Assembly (NCBI GenBank): GCA_964509695.1
Contig: CAZDXN010000031.1
Coordinates: 1 to 6,992, forward strand
Source: 2-01-FULL-50-23 sp964509695
Lineage (GTDB): Bacteria > Patescibacteriota > Microgenomatia > UBA1400 > MFAQ01
Reading direction: 5' to 3'
DNA: 6,992 nt
Both the position numbers and the translations under genes were made by a program. Within the stretch, counting starts at the first letter, position 1. The number at the start of each line of letters is the position of its first letter. Positions 1 to 6,656 of the stretch are shown one piece after another. The notes under the pieces are model-generated. The model ran no database searches. It was given only the letters and a program-made list of their open reading frames with translations, and was not told the origin of the DNA.

Positions 1-1
1 T

Positions 2-94
2 AAATTTGAGATCGTCAAGCGAGACCTCGACAAACTCAAATTAGAGGCTGATTCTTTGCCTGAGAATACCGAGGTAATCGTTCTAAATGGCTAA
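2..94 (+). CDS. C-terminal fragment of an unidentified protein
   Basis: An open frame enters from the left edge and ends at TAA 92-94, giving 30 residues that finish PENTEVIVLNG. The fragment is charged and looks helical at first (FEIVKRDLDKLKLEADSLP), then has a short hydrophobic strand. It is too short to assign. It does not look like the end of ribosomal protein L9, a frequent dnaB neighbour. Its stop overlaps the dnaB start by 8 bases (ATGGCTAA, 87-94), the usual sign of two translationally coupled genes in one operon. That overlap and the lack of stops are the main evidence that it is real. Confidence 0.6.
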   Translation, partial: KFEIVKRDLDKLKLEADSLPENTEVIVLNG

Positions 95-2681
95 TCCAAA
101 GATTCCTCCACACGCCGACGACGCGGAAAAATCGGTCTTGGGAGCCATTCTTATCGATAAGGACGCGATTGTCGAGGTGGCCGAGGCGGTCAAGGCCGAG
201 ATGTTTTACAACGAAAATCACGGCCTGATTTACTCGGCGATGATTTCGCTGTACGAGAATCGCGATCCGATTGACCTGATCACTGTTTCCGATTGGCTGA
301 AGAAAGAAAAGAGTTTGACTAGAGTTGGGGGAATGGCCTATCTTTCGGCTCTGACAAATGAAGTACCGACGGCGGCAAACATCGTCAAGTATGCTTCATT
401 GGTAAAGGAGACTTATATTAAGCGGCAGATGATTTCGGCGGCGGCGACTCTTGGAGAGTTGGCTTTTGACGAAGGTAATAATCTGGAGACGATTCTGGAT
501 ACGGCTGAGAGGGCGGTGTTTTCCCTGTCACAATCGAACATCAAGCGCTCTTTTATTCCGATCAAGGAAGCTCTGGCGGAGAGCTTTGACCGACTGGATG
601 AACTGCAAAAGCTGGAAGGTGGACTGCGGGGGGTGGCCACGGGATTTTCTGATTTGGACGACGTCTTGGCGGGAATGCAGGAGAGCAACTTGATTATTTT
701 GGCCGCCCGCCCCGGAGTGGGGAAGACGGCTCTGGCGACGAACATTGCCCAATTCGCGGCGGTAGAGAAGAAGATTCCGGTGGGGATATTTTCTCTGGAA
801 ATGAGTAATCTCGAGCTAGTTGACCGTATGCTCGTCGGTCAGGCGGGGATTGATGCCTGGAAGATGAAAACGGGAAACCTGAAGCCGGATGACTACGAGA
901 AGCTCTCGGAAGCAATGGGAATTTTGGCTGATTCGCCGCTTTTTATCGACGATACTCCCGGGCAGACGATTCTACAGATGAGAACGAAAGCGAGACGGCT
1001 TCATGCCGAAGTGGGGTTGAAATTATTGGTGGTGGATTACTTGCAGTTGGCGGTTGGGGATGGTAGATATGAGAGTCGGGTTCAGGAGGTGGGGGCGATA
1101 TCGCAGGGACTGAAGAATTTGGCCCGCGAGCTTCAGATTCCGGTTTTGGCGCTATCTCAGTTGTCTCGGGCGGTCGAGAGCCGGGGAGAGAAGATCCCCC
1201 AGTTGTCTGACTTACGCGAGAGCGGATGTTTGACGGGCGATACTCTAATCGTCAGGCAAGACACTGGTGAGCGAGTCAAAATTGAGGACTTGGTGGGTAA
1301 AGTGAATGTTCCAGTTTTAGCAATGAACAAAGAAAACAAACTTGTTCCGGCGAAAATTAGTAGGGCGTTCTCGAGTGGAAAAAAGCGAATTTTTGAACTG
1401 AGGCTTAAGAGCGGTCGGATGGTTAAAGCTTCGGCAAACCATCCCTTTCACAAGCTTGACGGTTGGACAAGGTTGGATCAATTAAAAGTTGGCGATAGAC
1501 TAGCCGTGGCCAGAGAAGTAAGAGTTGAGGAGAATGATGGGGAAAATGAATTGACTGACAACCGCCTGATTCTCTTGGCACATTTGATAGGCGATGGTTG
1601 CTATTTGGCGCGTCAGCCTTTGCATTACACCAATTCTGAACCAGAATTGATTGAAGAGGTTAGGCGAGCGGCGGTAGCTGAATTTTCTGTGACACCACGC
1701 ATCGTATCACAGAAATCTTGGCAGCATTTGTATTTGCCGGCAACAATCAAATTAGCCAGAGGAAAACGGAATCCGATTGTGCGTTGGCTTGACGAAGATT
1801 TGGGGGTGTTTGACCAACATTCGAGAGAAAAGAGAATTCCAGAGGTGATATTTGTTCAATCGACGGAGAAAATAGCCTTATTTTTGAGACACTTATGGGC
1901 GACTGATGGCTGTATTCACATAAATTCTAAAGAAAAAGGACCAAAAGTGAGGATCTATTATGCTTCGGGAAGTCAGCAATTGGTGGAACAGGTGTCCCAT
2001 TTATTACTGCGATTGGGAATTATGAACACGATTACGAGTTCAAGGAAAAAGGGTTATGGAGATATGTGGTTGGTTGTGGTTCAAGGGAAGGTTGAACAGT
2101 TTAAGTTCCTACAACTAATTGGTGGAGTGGGAGTGAAAAAGGAGAGGGCGAGTAGGGCGATAGAGATATTGGATGAAGTGATTGAGAACCCCAATAACGA
2201 TGTGGTTCCGAAAGAAGTTTGGATAGATATTGAGAAAGCTAGGGTTAGGGCGCGCCTGACAACAAGGGAATTTCATAAGAAGTTGGGGTGGGCGTATAGC
2301 GGTACACAACGTCATCATAATGGGATAAGCCGAAAACGTTTGGAGAGGATTTGCCAAGTTTTGCCAGAAAAAAGACTTGTTGACTTAGCGGGTTCTGATC
2401 TTTATTGGGACGAGATTGTGGCGATAATAGATTGTGGGGTGGTAGAGGTTTTTGATGCGACGGTGCCACAATATGCCAACTTTCTAGCCAATGACATCGT
2501 GGTTCACAACAGCATTGAACAAGATGCGGATGTGGTCATGTTTCTTTACAAACCCGACGACAATAATTTGGAACAATATAAATTAAACATCGCCAAGCAT
2601 CGAAACGGGCCAATGGCCCAGATTGATCTGCGCTTCAAGGGCGAGAAAATCAAATTTTTTGGAGTCGAAGGGAGAAGGTAA
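87..2681 (+). CDS. dnaB: Replicative DNA helicase DnaB, containing an in-frame intein
   Basis: Hexameric 5'-3' helicase that unwinds DNA ahead of the replisome and works with primase. The precursor has 864 codons. Residues 1-380 and 809-864 are helicase (436 residues after splicing, slightly short for the family); residues 381-808 are an intein. The start PPHADDAEKSVLGAIL is the typical DnaB N-terminal domain, and the RecA-like ATPase domain begins near residue 180. Visible motifs: Walker A ARPGVGKT (207-214, Lys213), the FSLEM motif with Glu238, Walker B LLVVDYLQL (Asp317), LSQLSRAVE, and DLRESG joined after splicing to SIEQDADVVMF. KHRNGP follows, with Arg839 at the place usually assigned as the arginine finger. 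The ATG at 87 overlaps the upstream stop, and GAGGT at 71-75 may be a distant Shine-Dalgarno site. Every core motif is present, so the spliced enzyme should be active. The gene ends 13 bases from a convergent gene. Confidence 0.97.
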   Translation: MANPKIPPHADDAEKSVLGAILIDKDAIVEVAEAVKAEMFYNENHGLIYSAMISLYENRDPIDLITVSDWLKKEKSLTRVGGMAYLSALTNEVPTAANIVKYASLVKETYIKRQMISAAATLGELAFDEGNNLETILDTAERAVFSLSQSNIKRSFIPIKEALAESFDRLDELQKLEGGLRGVATGFSDLDDVLAGMQESNLIILAARPGVGKTALATNIAQFAAVEKKIPVGIFSLEMSNLELVDRMLVGQAGIDAWKMKTGNLKPDDYEKLSEAMGILADSPLFIDDTPGQTILQMRTKARRLHAEVGLKLLVVDYLQLAVGDGRYESRVQEVGAISQGLKNLARELQIPVLALSQLSRAVESRGEKIPQLSDLRESGCLTGDTLIVRQDTGERVKIEDLVGKVNVPVLAMNKENKLVPAKISRAFSSGKKRIFELRLKSGRMVKASANHPFHKLDGWTRLDQLKVGDRLAVAREVRVEENDGENELTDNRLILLAHLIGDGCYLARQPLHYTNSEPELIEEVRRAAVAEFSVTPRIVSQKSWQHLYLPATIKLARGKRNPIVRWLDEDLGVFDQHSREKRIPEVIFVQSTEKIALFLRHLWATDGCIHINSKEKGPKVRIYYASGSQQLVEQVSHLLLRLGIMNTITSSRKKGYGDMWLVVVQGKVEQFKFLQLIGGVGVKKERASRAIEILDEVIENPNNDVVPKEVWIDIEKARVRARLTTREFHKKLGWAYSGTQRHHNGISRKRLERICQVLPEKRLVDLAGSDLYWDEIVAIIDCGVVEVFDATVPQYANFLANDIVVHNSIEQDADVVMFLYKPDDNNLEQYKLNIAKHRNGPMAQIDLRFKGEKIKFFGVEGRR
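1227..2510 (+). mobile_element. DnaB intein with LAGLIDADG-type homing endonuclease domain (428 aa)
   Basis: Self-splicing protein element inserted between Gly380 and Ser809 of the DnaB precursor. It excises and ligates RESG to SIEQ. It starts at Cys381 with block A CLTGDTLIVRQDTG. Block B is SANHPF, with His452. The endonuclease motifs are LILLAHLIGDG (Asp503) and LFLRHLWATDG (Asp607), and both keep their acidic residue. Residues about 712-768 form an extra charged segment that may be a DNA-binding helix-turn-helix. Block F is VFDATVPQYANFLAN (Asp790), and the end is VVHN with His807 and Asn808, followed by nucleophile Ser809. The reading frame is intact throughout. From memory, the arrangement resembles mycobacterial and cyanobacterial DnaB inteins at this same site. 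Sampled 60-base lines inside it are 35-47% GC, against 50-55% in the helicase parts. Two splicing positions are unusual: Ser449 for the block B Thr, and Ala797 for the block F His. Confidence 0.95.
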
Positions 2682-2694
2682 AAGTCGGGAGTGA

Positions 2695-5478
2695 TTAACG
2701 GCGGTGAATGTAGAGTTTCAGGGTGGAAGTGACCTTATTATTGGCTGTGTCGGTGACGGTAATTTTGACAGGGAAAATTCCAAGTTTTGTTGGAGTGCCC
2801 GAGATGGTGCAGTTGAGGTAGTGAGTTGTGGTGGTACTTGTTTGTTGACAGTCGCTGACCTTGAGTTTAGGGGGGAGACCGGTAATCGTGGCAGTAAGTG
2901 TATCAGAGACATCAGGGTCAGTCGCAGTGATCGTGGCTTGATACGGTTTCCGGAGTAGTCCGACGGGGAGCGTATCCGTGGTGATCGTGGGTGGGGAATT
3001 AGGAGGAGGTAAGGTTTTGTAGATGAGGACACGGCCTCGGTTAAGATCAGCGATATAGAGATTATCAAATTCATCAAAGGTGGCGGCGTAGGCTTGGGAA
3101 AACAGATCTTTGAGAAACATGTCAGGAATGGCGCTGGTGGTGAGTGATTGGATTGGGTTGTTGTAGATACCGGCAAAATGAGACATGTCAGGTGGGCTGA
3201 GGTAGGCATTGTAACCGACGACCATGCGATTTTTCGAGTCAAATGCCGGTTCCCAAGGGAGCATTTTAGGGGAAACTAGGCTTGCTGGGGGGGCAAAGAT
3301 GGCCATGTTCGTGATATTGGTAAATAAAGTTGCATCGAACATGAGCATGCGATAGTTTCCTGATACCTCCAGTCCATGATCTGACACCCAGGCATTGCCA
3401 AGTCGATCCAGTTTCACCGCGCCCGGATAACAGAGGGTGTCGTTTTGAGCTGTCGTTAGACCACGGTTGCAGGCTGTTCCCGTGACATCTTTTTGACCGA
3501 GGATGACGTCCACAACGGGATTGGTAAAAGGATCGCGGACACGAATAACCCGATTGATCGGGTCAACTTGGGTGAGCCAGAGGAAATTGCCACTTGGATC
3601 TACATCAATACCCCAGAATTGATCGTCAAAACTCCAGGAGATTTGTCCTCCTCCTAAAACAGGGAGACCGTTGGCAAAGGAAATGGCGGTTTTTATTGGC
3701 TGGGCCCCCGTCGTAAGAGGGAGTTGGTAAACGTCTATAGTTGAGTATCGGGCGACCCAAAGATGATTTTGGTTATCAGCAGCGATTCGTTGGATGGTCC
3801 AGGGATCTGAATCCTGAAAGGAGTTCACGCCGACGCCAATATATCCATCGGCGGCTTGGCCGTTGGTTAGGTCTTGGGGATTGTTCCAAAATCGTATCTT
3901 ACGACCATCGGAGATGATGAGCTGATTGTTTTTTACGACAACGCTACGGGGAGCGTACAAACCTTTATCGCTTGGATAATTATACCCCGCATCAGGCGGA
4001 TACATAAGGCGATAATCAGCGGAAATAGTTTTGCCTAGTTCTGGTGATGGGATGGGCGCCACAAACCGCCAGACATCTTGGTTAAAAGTGGACTTTGAGG
4101 CAACCAGAATATTCCCATCGCTATCAATCCCGACCGAACCACGGACATCGCACATATTGTCCCAACATTTGCCCCCGGGTTGGGGATTTTTACAGACGAA
4201 GCTTGGTGTTTGAGTGCCGCAGGTACCGTTGGGTTGATAAGTGTCTTTAAAAAGGACTTTTTGAACTGTGGTTCCGGTCATATTCCATAACTCCAACATG
4301 CTGTTGAGGTTGTCGCTGATCCAAATACCCGATCCGCTTGGGTCAAAATCGATGCTCGCCGGACCATAAAATTGGGAGCCAAAGGTTTGAGCAGCCATAC
4401 CGCTCGTAAACGGGGGTTTGAAGATGCTGACCCGATTATTGCCTTTGTCGGCGACATAAAGCCAGCCGGTGGTGGGGTCAAGGCGTAGGGCGGCGGGTTG
4501 ATCCATTTGGGTGGGGTCAGTTCCATTTCCACGGGTGATAAAAGATTGTTGCCCTAGAACCAAATCAGCAGTTTTACTGATTGTGCCTTTCCTGCTTGGG
4601 AAACGTAGGACGCGGTGGTTGGATGAGTCGGCCACCCATAAATTTCCTTGCAGATCAATATCTACACCCGCAACAAAACTTTCAAATCGGTTTCTCCCCA
4701 TACAGAGACTGGATGCAGTCGGATTTGGAGGATCTGATTCTGCTAGATCCGGATCTATTTTATTACAGTTTTTTCCGGTCATATCGTCCTGTCCCCACAC
4801 TTCATCTGCAATCCTGTCTGTGGCAACCGGGTCGATATATTTCAAGACGCGGTTGTTGAAAAAATCAGTCACATAGAGGTTGTGGTTCTGGTCGATCGCC
4901 ATACTGGCAAAAGAACCTCCCTCCATGGGACTTGGCTGCATTTCAGGAATAGAACAGAGACTATCTGCCCTTGCCGGAGAACGATGGGGGTAATTTTGCA
5001 TGTTGGCATCGCCATTACAACCGTTGTAGTTCGTAGCTGAAGGCTGTCCGATGACAAAGTCGGCTGGTTTTGCGCTGGTAAATGAACATAGGGAGTTGGG
5101 ACAGTCGCTATGGGTAGTGCACTTGATCGAAGCATCGTTTTGACAGACTCCCAGAGAGGTGTGGATGAGGATTCGACTATTACCTCCATCGTAAACGTAG
5201 ACGGTATTGGGTCGTCGCGAGCGATCAATGATGACGCCGCCGGGGTTGAAGACTTTAAAGGGGACAACCTGGTCCGGTCCTGACTGATTAAAATCGATTT
5301 GACCTATCACAATATCACTCCAAAGATCTCCGGGGAGGCCATGGTTTCCGATGATGGCAGTAGATGGGCCGGAGGCCTTTGACTGAAGTTGGGTGCGTAT
5401 CTTTTGAAAGTTAAAGAGGAGTACGATTAGAAAGACAAGAAGTATTACTGGGACAACGAGACGTAGAATTTTCCGCAC
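2695..5478 (-). CDS. Membrane-anchored NHL-repeat beta-propeller protein with C-terminal Ig-like domain
   Basis: Predicted cell-surface protein of 927 residues. An N-terminal hydrophobic segment (about 4-24) preceded by Arg/Lys looks like an uncleaved signal anchor, placing the rest outside. NHL-type strands of the form N-L-Y-V-A-D...N-x-R-V-L recur near residues 92-104, 199-213, 279-293, 338-353, 385-398, 517-531, 572-585, 694-714 and 806-820, enough for one or two beta-propellers. The motif (V/I)xGQ precedes several blades (residues 57-60, 142-145, 227-230, 307-310, 659-662). Residues about 828-927 (PPTITTDTLPVG... TATDPD... VTDTANN) resemble an Ig/cadherin-like domain. There are 16 cysteines, an even number, which suggests disulfides. 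The start is GTG; an in-frame stop lies four codons upstream and there is no nearby ATG, with a weak AAAGAG just before it. Ligand and function are unknown; NHL propellers usually bind proteins, glycans or nucleic acids. It is probably co-transcribed with the 122-residue gene 17 bases upstream. Confidence 0.88.
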   Translation of the reverse strand: MRKILRLVVPVILLVFLIVLLFNFQKIRTQLQSKASGPSTAIIGNHGLPGDLWSDIVIGQIDFNQSGPDQVVPFKVFNPGGVIIDRSRRPNTVYVYDGGNSRILIHTSLGVCQNDASIKCTTHSDCPNSLCSFTSAKPADFVIGQPSATNYNGCNGDANMQNYPHRSPARADSLCSIPEMQPSPMEGGSFASMAIDQNHNLYVTDFFNNRVLKYIDPVATDRIADEVWGQDDMTGKNCNKIDPDLAESDPPNPTASSLCMGRNRFESFVAGVDIDLQGNLWVADSSNHRVLRFPSRKGTISKTADLVLGQQSFITRGNGTDPTQMDQPAALRLDPTTGWLYVADKGNNRVSIFKPPFTSGMAAQTFGSQFYGPASIDFDPSGSGIWISDNLNSMLELWNMTGTTVQKVLFKDTYQPNGTCGTQTPSFVCKNPQPGGKCWDNMCDVRGSVGIDSDGNILVASKSTFNQDVWRFVAPIPSPELGKTISADYRLMYPPDAGYNYPSDKGLYAPRSVVVKNNQLIISDGRKIRFWNNPQDLTNGQAADGYIGVGVNSFQDSDPWTIQRIAADNQNHLWVARYSTIDVYQLPLTTGAQPIKTAISFANGLPVLGGGQISWSFDDQFWGIDVDPSGNFLWLTQVDPINRVIRVRDPFTNPVVDVILGQKDVTGTACNRGLTTAQNDTLCYPGAVKLDRLGNAWVSDHGLEVSGNYRMLMFDATLFTNITNMAIFAPPASLVSPKMLPWEPAFDSKNRMVVGYNAYLSPPDMSHFAGIYNNPIQSLTTSAIPDMFLKDLFSQAYAATFDEFDNLYIADLNRGRVLIYKTLPPPNSPPTITTDTLPVGLLRKPYQATITATDPDVSDTLTATITGLPPKLKVSDCQQTSTTTTHYLNCTISGTPTKLGIFPVKITVTDTANNKVTSTLKLYIHRR

Positions 5479-5495
5479 TACTCTTTGTTATAGCA

Positions 5496-5864
5496 CTATT
5501 TGGGAGTGGCGATAGGGGGGAGTATTTTTCTAACGCGCTGGTATGACCGTGCATCATCATTCTGGGCAATAAGTGAAAACCCTTTCCGATGCAATATTCT
5601 AATAAGATCTTCGATAGAATCGACCGTCAAGCCCGCACTTCGGGCTAATTCGAGAAGCCTATCTGTAAGTGGCTTGTGTTTCTCTGGATTGAATATAAGG
5701 ACAGTTACTACCTTTCTGGGAGGAAGTCCTGCTTGGGCGGGTAGTTCGTGGGAAGACACGGGCCCAAACCTGATAACTTCTGGATCTGCAAGGAAAAATT
5801 CCATTGCCACTTCCAATTTTTTCCCAATTTCCAACGCCTTTAAATCCTGGGGAGCTTCAGTCAT
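5496..5864 (-). CDS. Uncharacterised 122-residue soluble protein
   Basis: I do not recognise this family. The product has no signal peptide, membrane segment or cysteine. It begins with an acidic, probably helical stretch (residues about 5-26, EAPQDLKALEIGKKLEVAM). A central part follows with a strand-like KVVTVLIFNPEK (about 50-61), then two amphipathic helices around LTDRLLELARSAGL and SIEDLIRILHRKGF. The end is basic, with SYQRVRKIL. An alpha/beta fold is plausible. The ATG at 5862-5864 is the first in frame after the promoter; no clear Shine-Dalgarno site precedes it (the leader is A/T-rich), so initiation may be SD-independent. It is the first gene of a likely two-gene operon with the NHL-repeat protein. 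An overlapping + strand frame (5500-5883) covers the same DNA, but the promoter and operon position favour the - strand. Confidence 0.7.
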   Translation of the reverse strand: MTEAPQDLKALEIGKKLEVAMEFFLADPEVIRFGPVSSHELPAQAGLPPRKVVTVLIFNPEKHKPLTDRLLELARSAGLTVDSIEDLIRILHRKGFSLIAQNDDARSYQRVRKILPPIATPK

Positions 5865-5892
5865 TTTATTTGCTAATTATTAGATGACTGAG

Positions 5893-5920
5893 AGTGTATC
5901 ACATTAAACAACGAAGTCAA
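5893..5920 (-). promoter_or_regulatory. Sigma70-type promoter for the 122-aa gene and the NHL-protein gene
   Basis: Read on the - strand, TTGACT (5915-5920) is followed after 16 bases by TACACT (5893-5898), with TG one base upstream of the -10 box (extended -10, TGA-TACACT). Transcription would begin near 5886, leaving a leader of about 22 bases before the ATG at 5864. The -35 box begins only four bases after the tRNA-Leu CCA end, so readthrough from the tRNA is also possible. Confidence 0.6.
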
Positions 5921-5924
5921 ATTT

Positions 5925-6012
5925 TGGTGGGCAAGGAGGGAGTCGAACCCACATGAGGGATGAACCTCAAAGGTTTTTGAGACCTTCGCGTCTGCCATTC
6001 CGCCACTTGCCC
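5925..6012 (-). tRNA. tRNA-Leu(CAA), with encoded CCA
   Basis: Type II tRNA that decodes UUG. The acceptor stem GGGCAAG/CTTGCCC (6006-6012 with 5929-5935) is a perfect 7 bp. The D arm is GCG...CGC. The anticodon stem AAGGT/ACCTT closes the 7-base loop CTCAAAA, with anticodon CAA at 5977-5979. A 17-base variable arm (5953-5969) folds as TGAGG/CCTCA. The T loop is TTCGACT. Discriminator A (5928) and an encoded CCA (5925-5927) end the gene; A73 and the long variable arm fit leucine identity. One oddity is a U-U mismatch at the second pair of the T stem (GTGGG with CCCTC, positions 5951 and 5937). The other stems are fully paired, so I judge the gene functional. Confidence 0.96.
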
Positions 6013-6085
6013 AATTAGTCATGATTATACCCTTATGGCGGTGGGGGTGGTTGGAATGGCTCCGGCGGAGTAAAATAGGCGGGAT
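6013..6085. other. Divergent spacer between tRNA-Leu and efp
   Basis: This 73-base spacer must hold the promoters for both flanking genes. On the - strand it has TATAAT for the tRNA. On the + strand the best efp candidates are weak: TATACC (6026-6031), overlapping the tRNA -10 box, and TAAAAT (6071-6076), which would give a nearly leaderless efp transcript. A G-rich run (6038-6050) lies between them. No riboswitch-like or terminator structure is evident. Confidence 0.5.
6024..6029 (-). promoter_or_regulatory. -10 box for tRNA-Leu
   Basis: A perfect TATAAT on the - strand lies 11 bases upstream of the mature tRNA 5' end, which would give a leader of only about 5 bases. At the expected -35 spacing (about 6047-6052) the sequence is AACCAC, a poor match, so the promoter rests on the -10 box alone. 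Confidence 0.45.
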
Positions 6086-6649
6086 ATGATTGATGTAAAC
6101 AAATTAAAGGTGGGGGTGACCTTTGCTGACGAAGGATCTCCCTGGAAGGTGATGAAGTATGACTTTATCAAGATGGGTCGGGGTGGAGCGGTCATCAAGA
6201 TAAAAGCCAAGAACTTGGTTTCGGGTTCGATCGTGACCAAGAGTTTTCAGTCAGGGAACGTGGTTGAAGACATTGTCTTGGAGAAGAAACATCTCCAGTA
6301 CCTCTATAAAGACGACACCAAGATTTATTTAATGGATCCGATTTCGTTTGAGCAACTGGAATTACCCTTATCGGTAGTGGGAGATGATGTCAATTATCTG
6401 GTCGAAGGAGATAAGGCCTGGGTTTTGTCTTGGAACGAGTTGATTTTGGGGGTTGAGCTACCCGCTTCGGTAGTAATGGAAGTAACTGAGGCGGATCATT
6501 GGGAGAAAGGAAATAGTGTCAGTAATCTGACCAAGCCGGTGAGGGTCGCCAGTGGCTTGACGGTAATGGTACCTTTGTTCATCAAGCAGGGTGAGAAGAT
6601 CAAAATAAATACGGCTGAGGGAACCTACATAGGTAGGGTGAACGAATAG
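6086..6649 (+). CDS. efp: Elongation factor P
   Basis: EF-P binds the ribosome between the P and E sites and relieves stalling at consecutive prolines. At 187 residues it has the normal family length. The three expected domains are present: an N-terminal KOW-like domain (about 1-63) and two OB-fold domains (about 64-128 and 129-187). The end GEKIKINTAEGTYIGRV matches the family's conserved C-terminal signature. The domain I loop that reaches the P-site tRNA reads KMGRGGA (29-35), with Arg32 at the tip. The common form has a lysine there (Lys34 in Escherichia coli); Arg32 is the residue rhamnosylated by EarP in Pseudomonas and Neisseria. No modification enzyme is in this window. The start ATG gives the expected N-terminus (MIDVNKLKVG). 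GGCGGG just upstream is a poor Shine-Dalgarno match. The gene is divergent from tRNA-Leu and convergent with the gene to its right. Confidence 0.97.
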   Translation: MIDVNKLKVGVTFADEGSPWKVMKYDFIKMGRGGAVIKIKAKNLVSGSIVTKSFQSGNVVEDIVLEKKHLQYLYKDDTKIYLMDPISFEQLELPLSVVGDDVNYLVEGDKAWVLSWNELILGVELPASVVMEVTEADHWEKGNSVSNLTKPVRVASGLTVMVPLFIKQGEKIKINTAEGTYIGRVNE

Positions 6650-6656
6650 ATACGAA

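Noticed and set aside
2..94. Upstream fragment as ribosomal protein L9
   Set aside because: rplI often precedes dnaB, but the visible C-terminus (PENTEVIVLNG) does not resemble the L9 ending.
413..745. 110-codon - strand frame inside dnaB
   Set aside because: It is antisense to conserved helicase sequence including Walker A, and its Ser/Arg-rich composition indicates a shadow.
2682..2700. Rho-independent terminator after dnaB
   Set aside because: No stable inverted repeat followed by a T run is present on either strand in or near the gap.
2881..3000. Recurring GTGATCGTGG-like words as a DNA repeat
   Set aside because: They encode recurring Thr-Ile-Thr segments of the Ig-like domain on the - strand, so protein sequence explains them.
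2718..3242. 174-codon - strand frame inside the NHL gene
   Set aside because: Its Ser/Pro/Thr-rich product is typical of an out-of-frame shadow of the NHL and Ig-like coding sequence.
4511..4876. 121-codon + strand frame antisense to the NHL gene
   Set aside because: It is a shadow of the repeat-rich gene with no recognisable domain.
5500..5883. 127-codon + strand frame opposite the 122-aa gene
   Set aside because: It lies antisense to a frame with a good promoter and operon position, and its product (serine-rich, irregular) reads like a shadow translation.
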